34,885 bases of DNA, from contig JAHBVI010000066.1 of the NCBI GenBank assembly GCA_019637635.1, forward strand, positions 1 to 34,885. Reading direction: 5' to 3'. A program made the position numbers and the translations under genes. The notes under the pieces were generated by a model. That model searched no databases. It saw only the letters and a list, made by a program, of their open reading frames with translations, and was not told where the DNA came from. This DNA comes from Anaerolineae bacterium. GTDB lineage: Bacteria > Chloroflexota > Anaerolineae > Promineifilales > Promineifilaceae. Shown here piece after piece: positions 1-8,500 of this stretch (position 1 is the first letter of the stretch; the number at the start of each line of letters is the position of its first letter).

Positions 1-1
1 G

Positions 2-30
2 TGTATTGATAGTGTACTATCATACATAAT
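2..30 (+). promoter_or_regulatory. Operator/promoter of parA-like gene
   Basis: An inverted repeat lies at 2-13 and 16-26 around a GT centre. Its arms share the core GATAGT/ACTATC, and one extra T interrupts the left arm. It overlaps a possible -10 element, CATAAT at 25-30, and ends about 24 bases before the ParA start codon. Partition operons are commonly autoregulated at such sites, so this is probably the operator. The -35 match is poor. Confidence 0.45.
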
Positions 31-49
31 ACCCTGGGAGAGAATTAAG

Positions 50-874
50 ATGACTAAAATTTTTGCGGTAGCCAACCGGAAGGGTGGGGTGGGGAAAACG
101 ACCACAGCGATTCACCTGGCGCATGGGTTAGCCATCAAAGAAGCCAAAAGGAGTGGGCGTGTGTTGTTATTGGATCTAGATCCACAAGGAGATGTCGCTG
201 CTGCCTTAGGATTGGACCCAGGTGGCCGTTGCCTCAGCTACGTTCTGACGGGGCAGGGTGGCCTGCGTGAAAACATTATGCCAGCCGCGCATGATGGCTC
301 ACGCGGACGGGAGAACCTGTACGTGTTACCGGCCAGTGATGAACTCAAGCAGGCAAAAGCCTTCCTGCAGCAGCAGGCCGCGATTGGCGTTGTCATGCAG
401 CAGACCATGGGCCGGGCCGCAGAAGTCCTGGACCCGGATACGGCGTTGGAATACTATCTGGGACCGGCTAAGGATCTGTTTAGCTACATCATCATCGATT
501 GCCCGCCCAGTTTGGATTCGCTGGATCGGGCCGTGTACCGCTTCTCAGACGCGGCCATCGTGCCGGTAAAGCTAGATTACATGAGTACACGCGGCGCTGG
601 ACGGCATACACAAAACATACTGCAAGAACAGGCCGAGGGCATTGACATTCGCATTGCGGCTATCGTGCCCACCTTTGTGCAGTCCCAATTGAAACTGACA
701 CAGCAGATGGCCAGGGTGCTGATGGACACTTACGGCCGTCGGGTCATATCTACATCCATCCCGAACCGGGTGGCCATCGCCGAAGCGCCGGCCCATGGGC
801 TGACCATGTTTGAGATGGATCCGGAAGGTGAAGTGGCTGAGGCTTACATGGCGCTTGTCAACAAAGTAGCCTAA
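50..874 (+). CDS. parA: ParA/Soj-family partition ATPase
   Basis: This is a ParA-type (MinD superfamily) ATPase that should act in segregating a plasmid or integrated element together with a centromere-binding partner. The deviant Walker A motif KGGVGKTT is at residues 11-18. The A' motif LLDLDPQGD is at about 40-48, and the Walker B-like YIIIDCPPSLDSL starts near 146. At 274 aa it has the length of a small ParA with no N-terminal DNA-binding extension. The start has a GGGAGAG ribosome binding site nine bases upstream. A small basic ORF follows in the same direction 48 bases later, the classic place for a partner. A ParB-like protein is also encoded at 14171-15007 on the other strand. A chromosomal Soj is less likely given the phage- and plasmid-type neighbours. 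Confidence 0.9.
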   Translation: MTKIFAVANRKGGVGKTTTAIHLAHGLAIKEAKRSGRVLLLDLDPQGDVAAALGLDPGGRCLSYVLTGQGGLRENIMPAAHDGSRGRENLYVLPASDELKQAKAFLQQQAAIGVVMQQTMGRAAEVLDPDTALEYYLGPAKDLFSYIIIDCPPSLDSLDRAVYRFSDAAIVPVKLDYMSTRGAGRHTQNILQEQAEGIDIRIAAIVPTFVQSQLKLTQQMARVLMDTYGRRVISTSIPNRVAIAEAPAHGLTMFEMDPEGEVAEAYMALVNKVA

Positions 875-922
875 GGAGCATTCCATTAGGCATTAGGTAA
901 CGCTACCGGCAGGAGTAAAGCT

Positions 923-1312
923 ATGTCTGACTTATTTGACGAACTGGGGAAACGAGACCAGCAAAACAAGGGTAAAAATAAAAGCGGTGGCCGCCAGACG
1001 AAAGCGGCGCAACTGGCCGGGGTCAACCCTCTGGCCACACAACAGGTCAGCCGGAAAGAGGCCACAGAAGCCACCATGAAGCTGACGGGGCAATATTGGG
1101 CACGCACGGTAAAAATCCCGCCCGAGTGGCGGGAACTGATCCGCGACGTGACCCGCCTGGGTGGCTTCCGTTCCCTGGCCGATGCGGAACGCTGGATCAT
1201 TTCCGAAGGACTCAGAGCTTTCTTCGAGCGTGGCATACGGCCGCAATTTGAGGAGACGATAGAGCGCGAGGCGATTCTTTACGACAGCAATGCCCGGAAT
1301 AAGATCTTTTAA
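923..1312 (+). CDS. Small basic protein, candidate ParA partner
   Basis: I do not recognise the family of this 129-aa protein. The first 45 or so residues are rich in K, Q, N and G and probably disordered. The rest, from about residue 50, looks like a compact helical domain (PPEWRELIRDVTRLGG, SLADAERWIISEGLRAFF). This is reminiscent of small ribbon-helix-helix or plasmid partition proteins in which a flexible basic arm precedes the folded part. A GGAG site precedes the ATG by seven bases. It lies 48 bases after the ParA gene and is probably co-transcribed with it. A role as centromere-binding partner or autorepressor is inferred from position only. Confidence 0.7.
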   Translation: MSDLFDELGKRDQQNKGKNKSGGRQTKAAQLAGVNPLATQQVSRKEATEATMKLTGQYWARTVKIPPEWRELIRDVTRLGGFRSLADAERWIISEGLRAFFERGIRPQFEETIEREAILYDSNARNKIF

Positions 1313-1366
1313 AGGGGCAGGGGGTTCATTTTCATATTTCGTTGATAAAGAATAAGGGAAATCAAG

Positions 1367-2179
1367 ATGAGTGAAAAAGATTTGGTGCCCGTCGAGCAAA
1401 AGACGGTGCTTTTTTACGATGATGAGATCACGGCCGTCAGACTGCGCGATGGTCGCATTGTGGTTCCATTACGGCCCATCTGCGAATCGCTGGGGCTGGC
1501 CTGGTCCAGCCAATTACAGCGTGTACGGCGGGATCCGGTTCTGGAAGATGAGTTGGTTTCCGTGTTTGTAATAAACACGGAAAGCCAGCGCGGTGGTCGT
1601 GAAGTGCAATGCCTGCCCCTGGACATGCTCCACGGCTTTCTCTTTGGGGTGAGCGCAAACCGGGTTAAACCAGAATTGCACGAGCGTGTGCTTCGTTACC
1701 AACGGGAGTGCTACCGGGTATTGCATGAAGCCTTCCAGGAAGGTCGCCTGACAGTTGATCCGGATTTTGATCTCCTGCTGCAACAGGCCAGTGAAGACGC
1801 TGTTGAGGCGTACCAGATGGCACTGGCGATGGTGAAGCTGGCGAAGAATCAAATCATGTTGGAAGCACGCATGGATAATTTTGGCCGTGTACTGGCCGAC
1901 CACAACAACCGGCTGGAAACGATTGAAGCTACGTTGAGCGATCCGGACCGCTTCATCACCCGTGAACAGGCCAGCCGCATTTCCCAGGCGGTGCGGGCCA
2001 TCGGCTTTGAGGTGTCTAAACAGAGCGGTCGCAACGAATTTGGCGCTGTTTATGGAGAACTTTACCGCAACTTTGAAATCTCGGCTTACCGGGAACTACC
2101 GGCCAGCCAGTACGAGCAGGCCATGAAATGGCTCAATGCCTGGTACCAACGGCTGACCAATCAGAACCTGCCATTCTGA
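1367..2179 (+). CDS. Phage antirepressor, P22_AR_N-type
   Basis: A 270-aa protein whose N-terminal part (about residues 12-123) matches the P22 antirepressor N-terminal family: VPLRPICESLGLAWSSQLQRVRRDP, then CLPLDMLHGFLFG, then RYQRECYRVLHEAF. Proteins of this family inactivate phage repressors or are induced regulators on prophages and integrative elements. Residues 150-200 are helical and probably coiled coil. The C-terminus (YRELPASQYEQAMKWLNAWY) is shared with the two paralogs at 4491-5273 and 15579-16451. AAGGGAAA lies seven bases before the ATG. It probably shares a transcript with the upstream partition genes. The target repressor is not identifiable; the XRE protein at 15316 is one candidate. 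Confidence 0.85.
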   Translation: MSEKDLVPVEQKTVLFYDDEITAVRLRDGRIVVPLRPICESLGLAWSSQLQRVRRDPVLEDELVSVFVINTESQRGGREVQCLPLDMLHGFLFGVSANRVKPELHERVLRYQRECYRVLHEAFQEGRLTVDPDFDLLLQQASEDAVEAYQMALAMVKLAKNQIMLEARMDNFGRVLADHNNRLETIEATLSDPDRFITREQASRISQAVRAIGFEVSKQSGRNEFGAVYGELYRNFEISAYRELPASQYEQAMKWLNAWYQRLTNQNLPF

Positions 2180-2260
2180 GCAGGAGACAGGTTTTTCCCA
2201 AAGTATACGGCCGTCAGTGACCAGCCGCCGAACCTGGCCATACAATTCAGCCTGAACGAC

Positions 2261-2473
2261 TTGAAAAAGGAGCAACGCTTACTCCCTTTCTCCGTTGCCG
2301 GCTCAACGATGGGTGAGGTAGATCCATGCGCTCACAAAATTGACACGCTGATCGAATCTTTGTATGCTTCTGACCTGGCAACCATGCGGCGCCCGGAGTG
2401 TCGCTTCCCGAAACCGACACGGGAAGTCATCCAAAATGCAGAGAGGATGGCAGACATTCACCGGGAGGGCTAG
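2261..2473 (+). CDS. Small hypothetical protein
   Basis: A 70-codon frame starting with TTG, with a possible ATG at about 2309, that ends 12 bases before a strong terminator hairpin. The sequence (for example KIDTLIESLYASDLATMRRPEC) looks protein-like and amphipathic but matches no family I know. No good ribosome binding site precedes either start. The position between the antirepressor and the terminator suggests it could be the last gene of the ParA transcript, but it may be non-coding. Confidence 0.3.
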   Translation: MKKEQRLLPFSVAGSTMGEVDPCAHKIDTLIESLYASDLATMRRPECRFPKPTREVIQNAERMADIHREG

Positions 2474-2485
2474 TAGCTGACAGAT

Positions 2486-2520
2486 AAAAGCGAGAGACAT
2501 ATTCTCTCGCTTTTGTTTAT
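2486..2520. terminator. Rho-independent terminator
   Basis: A perfect 12-bp stem (2486-2497 with 2503-2514) surrounds a five-base loop. The left arm begins AAAA and the right arm ends TTTT, so it can terminate in both directions. It closes the ParA-to-antirepressor transcript on the + strand. Confidence 0.85.
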
Positions 2521-3118
2521 TACACAGAACGAATAAGGCATGCTGTTGGGCCGGTTGTGTAATGAGCAGGGTAGGAACAACGCTGATCGGCCAGTGCCCA
2601 GCAGCCGCAACCAGGTGCTGACACTGGCATGGGCAGAACAATAAATCACCTTCAGATCGCTTCGCATAGTAGCGGGAGATGATCGACGGGATTTTGAGCA
2701 TTATGGCATAGCTATTTGGCTGCTTCAGGAAAGACAGAAAATCCAACCCAGAGCAGCCGTAACCCCAAGCTGGTTTTGCCTGGCTATTGGCGTCGGTCAC
2801 CAGCAGGTGAGGATAGACTTCTGGATCGGCCACTAACAGGCTATCGGCACCATACCTGATGGCAGGCCATTCTCTTGCCATTGCTGGTGCAGGATAGAGC
2901 AGGGTGCACCAGCGGGAAACTGTAATCATGGCTCCGCCATTTGAGGCACGGATTGTCGCCGCGGTGGGGCAAGATGATGGGGTGGGTGGATGGAGCGCCT
3001 GGTGCAGATCAACCGTATGGTTACGGGCCAACGTTGATTTGATTCAAGGCACATTCGTGGCAGCAGGTCATCAGGTTGGCAAAGGAAGGGGAGGATTCCA
3101 GTCGTAATTGCACGGCAA
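2521..3118. other. No confident gene
   Basis: Frames are open on the - strand, with a possible ATG at about 2929 reading left. That frame runs straight through the terminator at 2486-2514 and under the small + strand ORF, and its composition (rich in W, H, C and P) shows no recognisable motif. I treat the stretch as probably non-coding or decayed sequence. Confidence 0.4.
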
Positions 3119-3169
3119 CTACTCTCGCCCCGAAGCCACCAGAAGCAGTTGGCTTCGGGGCGAGAGTAG
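3119..3169. repeat. Perfect 20-bp inverted repeat (hairpin)
   Basis: Bases 3119-3138 are the exact reverse complement of 3150-3169, with an 11-base spacer. The stem is GC-rich and has no T-tract on either side, so it is not a typical intrinsic terminator. It could be the hairpin of a small non-autonomous element, a recombination or transfer site, or a structured RNA. I saw no second copy in the window. Confidence 0.8.
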
Positions 3170-3323
3170 CGGAAACGGGCGTTCCTACCCGCACCGGAAT
3201 GCGCCAGAAATGGCCGTTTTGGCACCGGCCGTTTTGGCGCCACTCACCATATCTCTTAGACTATCCACAATATTTTGCCAGGTATCAGGACGCCTTGATG
3301 GTCAATAGCATTGTGGACTGCCC

Positions 3324-4150
3324 ATGATTTCACCGACATCTACCCCCATCCCCGAACAAGGACAGGTCGTGACGGTGCGGCAACGGCCGTATGTCGTCAC
3401 CGAAGCCCAGGCCAGCTATTTACCTCTGTCCCCGCTCAGCCTGGCGCATCGCTTCCAACATTTGCTCACCCTCACCTCCATTCAGGACGATGCCATGGGG
3501 AGACTCTGCAAGTGATCTGGGAGTTAGGGCCGGGGGCCAAGATCAGCGAAAAAGTAAACCTGCCTGACACCACCGGCTTTGACAGGCCGCAACGGCTGGA
3601 CGCCTTTCTGGATGCGGTGCGGCGGGGAGCCATTGCCACAGCCGGTACCCGCGCCCGGCTAGCTCCCTTCCACAGCGGCATTGAAATTGAAGATTACTAG
3701 CTTGATCCCCTGGTGTGGGCCGTACAGATGCCTCGCATCAGCCTGCTGGTGGCCGACGATGGGGGTCTGGACAGGAGGGGGGAAGCAGTGCTGATGGTGC
3801 TGGAGCTATTGGTGCGCAATCACACCCGCGCCGTCTTCATTGTCTGTCCGGCGGTGCTGCAAATTCATTGGCGGGATCAGATGTGGGATAAATTTGGCCT
3901 GGATTTCCACGTGGTAGACAGCGCCCTGATGAAAGATCTGTGTCGCAGCCGGAGTATCTACGTCAATCACTGGTCGCATTTTCCCCGACTGATTACCTCC
4001 ATTGATTTTATCAAGCAGGAATGGCCGATGTGCCTGCTGCACGACGTGCTGCCAGCCGAAACCACCTATCCCCGTAAATAGGACCTGCTGATCATGGCCT
4101 GCGTCCAGAAGTGGCAGGACGGCCGGTTACTACGACGAGGAGCAAGATAA
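3324..4150 (+). pseudogene. Decayed SNF2 helicase N-terminus (DrmD-like)
   Basis: Joined across lesions, the translation reads like the N-terminal third of an SNF2-family helicase. It runs MISPTSTPIPEQGQ, LQVIWELGPGAKI, RLDAFLDAVRRGAI, PFHSGIEIEDY, VWAVQMPRISLLVADD, then VFIVCPAVLQIHWRDQMWDK and DFHVVDSALMKDL. From memory this order matches DrmD, the helicase of DISARM class 1 systems. Lesions are a missing G in the G-run at 3497-3500, TAG at 3698-3700 where Gln is expected, and TAG at 4079-4081. The Walker A segment near 3757-3795 reads GLDRRGEAV where GLGKTIEAG is expected. The gene stops just before the DEAH box should appear and the remaining two thirds are absent. It is dead. The SNF2 assignment is fairly secure, the DISARM origin less so. 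Confidence 0.7.
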
Positions 4151-4196
4151 ATAGATAATGTCCGACTTAATGAAGAACGGGCATAAGGCAGGGTAG

Positions 4197-4217
4197 CTGT
4201 ACGAAAACCTCGTACAG
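4197..4217. repeat. Short hairpin
   Basis: An 8-bp perfect stem (4197-4204 with 4210-4217) with loop AAACC and only a short TTT after it. It lies between two pseudogenes. It may be a weak terminator or simply a remnant. Confidence 0.4.
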
Positions 4218-4286
4218 TTTGGCACACTTTGAGAATAGGTGAAGTCAAATGCAAACAGTTGAGTGGAGAGATGAAAAAGGGGGATC

Positions 4287-4466
4287 ATGATGATCACCCC
4301 GGTGCTTGTCGTCCGAGGTAATACTGGTAGGATGTACGTCTCGGTGGCGCAAATATGTCAGGCTCCAGGCAAAGATGCGCCCACTCAACGTTACCTGATC
4401 GGCGAACATGCTATCATTGGCGAAAGACTTACAAGGGGGTGGGCTAATACATCCCCTTCTGCTTGA
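4287..4466 (+). pseudogene. Scrambled antirepressor fragment
   Basis: A 59-codon frame contains VVRGNTGRMYVSVAQICQA, which aligns with AVRTSDGQVYVSIKHMCDA of the next gene, the start of the P22-type antirepressor domain. Just before it lies a roughly 20-base stretch at 4280-4300 nearly identical to 4682-4702, which in the downstream gene encodes GIMMITP and comes after that domain segment. The order of the two pieces is therefore reversed. No ribosome binding site is convincing. It is probably debris of a duplicated antirepressor. Confidence 0.5.
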
Positions 4467-4490
4467 TAGACCAGGAATATGTGAGGAAAA

Positions 4491-5273
4491 ATGAGCGATA
4501 AATTAACTGTCATTGAACAAAAAGATGTGATCCTTTACGAGGATACAGTCACGGCCGTGCGTACCAGCGATGGACAAGTGTATGTTTCTATCAAGCATAT
4601 GTGTGATGCTCTAGGTTTGGCACAGCGAGCCCAGGTGCTGCGTATCCAGCGAAATGACATTTTACTTGAAGGATATGAAGGGGGGATCATGATGATCACC
4701 CCCGGTGGTCGCCAGCCGTTGGGGGCGCTGAGTGTTGACCCCGTTCCCCTTTGGCTGGCCGGTGTGGACACAAATCGGGTCAATGAAGAAATACGGCCAA
4801 AGCTAAAACATTTCCAGCGTGAAGCGGCTAAAGTCTTATGGGAAGCGTTTCAAGAAGGACGGTTAACGGCCGATCCACTCTTTGAGGATTTACTGCAACA
4901 AGATACACCGGAGGTGCAAGCCTACAAAATGATCCAGAGCATGTTGCAACTGGCGCGGAATCAGATTTTGCTCAAATCTCGCCTGGACGACCATGAACAG
5001 CGATTGGAAGCGATTGAGTCCCAATTGGCGGCTCCGGCGCATACTATCAGCCAAAGCCAGGCGATGCAGCTGAGCCAGGCAGTAAAAGCGGTGGCTTTTG
5101 AGTATGGGAAAAAGACAAAACGCAACGAGCATCCGGCCATTTATGGCGAAATGTACAGATGATATGAAATCGTCAGCTATAAGTTGCTGCCGGCTGCCCG
5201 TTTCCAGGAATGCATGGATTGGCTCACGGAATGGTATAAGGAGCTGACGGGCAAGAATAAAATACCATTTTGA
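4491..5273 (+). pseudogene. Antirepressor paralog split by in-frame TGA
   Basis: A P22_AR_N-type antirepressor, paralogous to the gene at 1367 (shared VIEQKDVILYEDTVTAV-like start, HFQREAAKVLWEAFQEGRL, KRNEHPAIYGEMYR). Reading stops at TGA 5160-5162 after 223 codons. The same frame then continues with YEIVSYKLLPAARFQECMDW and TEWYKELTGKNKIPF to TGA 5271-5273, exactly the C-terminus seen in the intact paralog, where the stop position holds Asn. A single nonsense change therefore removed about 37 residues. The start has a good GAGGAAAA site. The shortened protein keeps the whole N-terminal domain and might still be made, so the pseudogene call concerns the full-length product. Confidence 0.75.
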
Positions 5274-5583
5274 CAGCGTGATAGCCTCACCCTAGAGAGG
5301 TCGCTCAAACCCGCCCGACCTGTCTGATTGTCGTCTTGAAATCCATCAGGTGAAGGTCATCATGCCCAGCCCATCGATGTGAGATCTGGCAGTCAATGTC
5401 CTGAAGCAAAAAAAGTGACAGTTAATAAATGGCGTCTAATGAAAAGCAAACTGCTTTGGTAAATTAATGAGCATCCTATCATCAGAAAGGTCTTACAGAG
5501 ACAACATGCCACCACCGTCTCGTTAAGTAGGGAAGGGGAAATCGCCAACCGACTCTTCGTATAGCACAACGGGCCTGTTTTTA
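5274..5583. other. Convergent intergenic gap
   Basis: The gap lies between the broken antirepressor (+) and the methyltransferase-helicase gene (-). I see no ORF with coding character, no terminator with a T-tract and no clear repeat. The stretch is somewhat AT-rich near 5410-5480. Confidence 0.5.
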
Positions 5584-8500
5584 TTATCCCAACAAGATAG
5601 ACGGCCGTGCCGGTCGCGGCCGTTGTCTGACAGAAACGGAGCCAGGTGTAATGTCGGCCGTGAAGGCATAGTTACCAACAAAACAATTCGCCTGGCGCAT
5701 CTCCCGATTGGCCAGGGCAAAGGCATCCTGCAAATCAGTGACCACACGCTCGCCATGAATGGCAATATCGGCCAGAATCGCCATCATATCACGCCCATTC
5801 TCATCCAGCGTCGCAATAGAGCCTCCTTCGATGGTATCCCCGTTGACCCGAATAGCGGCCGCCACTTTGGCAGCAATGAGCCGCATGGCACTTTCCTGTA
5901 GGGTGTGCTGGTATTGGAAAAAGTACACTTTCACCGGTTGCGACTGCCCGATGCGCCAGGAGCGACGCGAAGCTTGCAGCACCGTGTAAACCGAAAATTC
6001 CTGGCCCATCCAGATGAGGGTGGGGAAGGCGAGCAAATCCAGACCAGTTTGTACCTTCTTGGGATGGGTAATGATGACGTCAATGCCCGCTGCGACCTGC
6101 TTTTCCACCCATTCTTCGCGCTTGTCCGGCGCGGCGGTGAGGACGGCGGCCCGAATATCATGCCGGGTGCATAGCGCCAACCAGCGCGGTGTGAGGTCCC
6201 GAATGCCCGTTTGTTGGCAGTAGAGGACACAGCGACGCCCATGCGCCTTTTCGGCGCGTATCAGGTCAAGAATGGCCTGTTCTTTGGGAAAAATGAGGTG
6301 TTCACTCAGGCCGGGCACATACGCGACTATCTCTTCCGCGTCCAGTTCGAGGCCGTGCTTCAACTTCCACTTGCTGTCCGGGTCTACCACCTGTTCGGGC
6401 CGCCAGGGTGTGTCCGGCCAATATAACAAGGCGGCCAGGTACGCGCCCAGCAAGCGATGATCCCCTTCTTGTAATCGCTGCTGCAATGCCTCTTTCAGTT
6501 GGACACGCAGGCTTTCATACTGCTCCGCCTGCTCACCGGTCATGGAAATCGTGATGGGGATTTCTTCGTAGGCTGGCAGGGCAAAACCCATGTCCATGAG
6601 CGAGAGAAATACCGCCCGGTTGAGCAGCCAGGGGAGCATGGCCGGGCTGACACCAGGCAGTTCTTTGGTGTAACTCTTGGAACGGCCGTTACCCGTGAGC
6701 TTGCCGCTTTCATCTACCTCGGCCGTGACGATCTCCTGCAACACACCATATTGTTCCAGCCAGCTTTTGAGCCGTAGACGCTGACGGCCGATTTCATCCC
6801 CGTCTGTAAACGCCCGCCGCATGTCTGGCGCCAGCCGGTATAACAGGTGGAAAAGGGAGCTGGCCTTACCGCCGAAAATAGTGCCCGTCAATCCTAGAGA
6901 CTTACGGCTGGCACAGACGAGTTGGGCCAGGGCAAAACCCTGGTCAGTGGATTCCCCTTTGAGTTCATGGATTTCATCAAAGATGGCCAGATCAATTTGC
7001 CCTTTGTAATGGCGGAAGATAAGGTCAGCCAGAGGCCAGCGCGCATACCCTTCTGGCAGCGGAAGAGAATGAGCGTTTGGCGCCATTTCTGTCCCAGGGA
7101 AAGCGGAATGGAGCCTTTGGCGAATCCATCGTTCACGTTGTGTATACTCCCCAAAACCCTCCCGGTGCTTTTGATTACTTGCCAGCTGCCGCTGGCCCAA
7201 CTGCCGCTGGAATTGGTGCAGGGCGGCATGACAGGCAACACAAAATTGTCTCTTCCGGCTCTGTTCAAACAGGGCAGGGGAGAGGATATTCGATTCGTTG
7301 TCTGTCTGGATCGTGTGGCAATGAGGACAGCGCACATACTGGCGCTGCCGGGCCTTCTGGGCCAGCCGGGACTGCCTTTCTTTATCCACGTCAGGCGCCA
7401 CCGTTTTCCAGGTTTTGTGCCCTGGCTGCCAGGCGGCATACGCGTGGACCCAACCAGAACCCAACTTGGCCCGTGATGTGGACAAAATGCCCACTTGCGG
7501 CAACTCTGTGGTCTGCTGAAACCAGGCGCGGACATGACCGGCCGTCTTCAAGATGACAGGCTGGCACTCAGGCCAGACGGTTTTGGCCTCCCGTTTCCAT
7601 TTGACGACCAGGTGGGGTGGGCAAAGAACCAGGGTGCGTCGGGCATTCAGACCGGCCGCAACGGCCGTGCCAATGGTCGTTTTACCGCAGCCACACTCGC
7701 CCACCAGCAAGGCATTATCAGACACCCGCAGCTGCTCAATGAGGGCCGCGGCCACGTGCTTCTGTGCTGGTAGCAGACCCCCATAGCCCAGGTTTGGGAT
7801 GATGCGCGTCAGGCTAAGCCGGTTGAGAATGTCGGCTTGCGGACATTGATGATATTGAAACGTGTAGCGCGGGGGGTAATGGGCGGCTACGTTTTGGGTG
7901 AGGACGGGCAGCCATTCGCCCATGAAGCGGGCTAACTCATCGCCAGTGCGGGCGACGATTTCCCCTTGCTCGTCTATGGTGGTGATGTCCGTCACAATCC
8001 GTTCGGTGGTTGTCGTGGTCTTTTCGTGCACCCCCGCCGCTTTTTCCTGCACCTCTTCTTCAATCACCTCTTCTTTGAAGGCGCGTCCCTTGAGCAGGTA
8101 GCGTTCACGGCCGTTGGCCAACACCTGATTATTGAGTAGACCGGCGGCGATGATCCCGGCCATGTGCCCAATTTTGAGGGGCATCACCGGGCGCACCGGC
8201 ACGTCTACCCTGGCTGCCGGTACCAGGTGCGTCCGCCAGATAGCGAGCGTTCGCACGCCCCCTTGTGTCGCTTCGGCCAGGGCCGCGTCGGGGTCAATAA
8301 ACTCTTTGCGGAAATAAAATTGTTTGGCGGCAAGCTGCGGTTTCGGCAGTGTGTAAGTCGGCGTCATGGCCGCCGTGAGCGCGGGCAGCTGCCAGCCCTT
8401 CTCGGACAGATCGCGTAAACGAGCCACAACCGCCGCCGGCATAATTTGTCGGCGTGGCAGACGACGGCCAAAAAGGACGATTTGCTTGAAGCGCGGGTAG

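Noticed and set aside
2303..3031. Long - strand reading frame of about 240 codons
   Set aside because: It passes through a perfect terminator hairpin and under another ORF, has no good ribosome binding site and no recognisable motif, and its composition is odd.
4197..4217. Hairpin considered as a group II intron domain or attenuator
   Set aside because: No intron-encoded protein, no domain V-like sequence and no downstream leader gene; the stem is only 8 bp.
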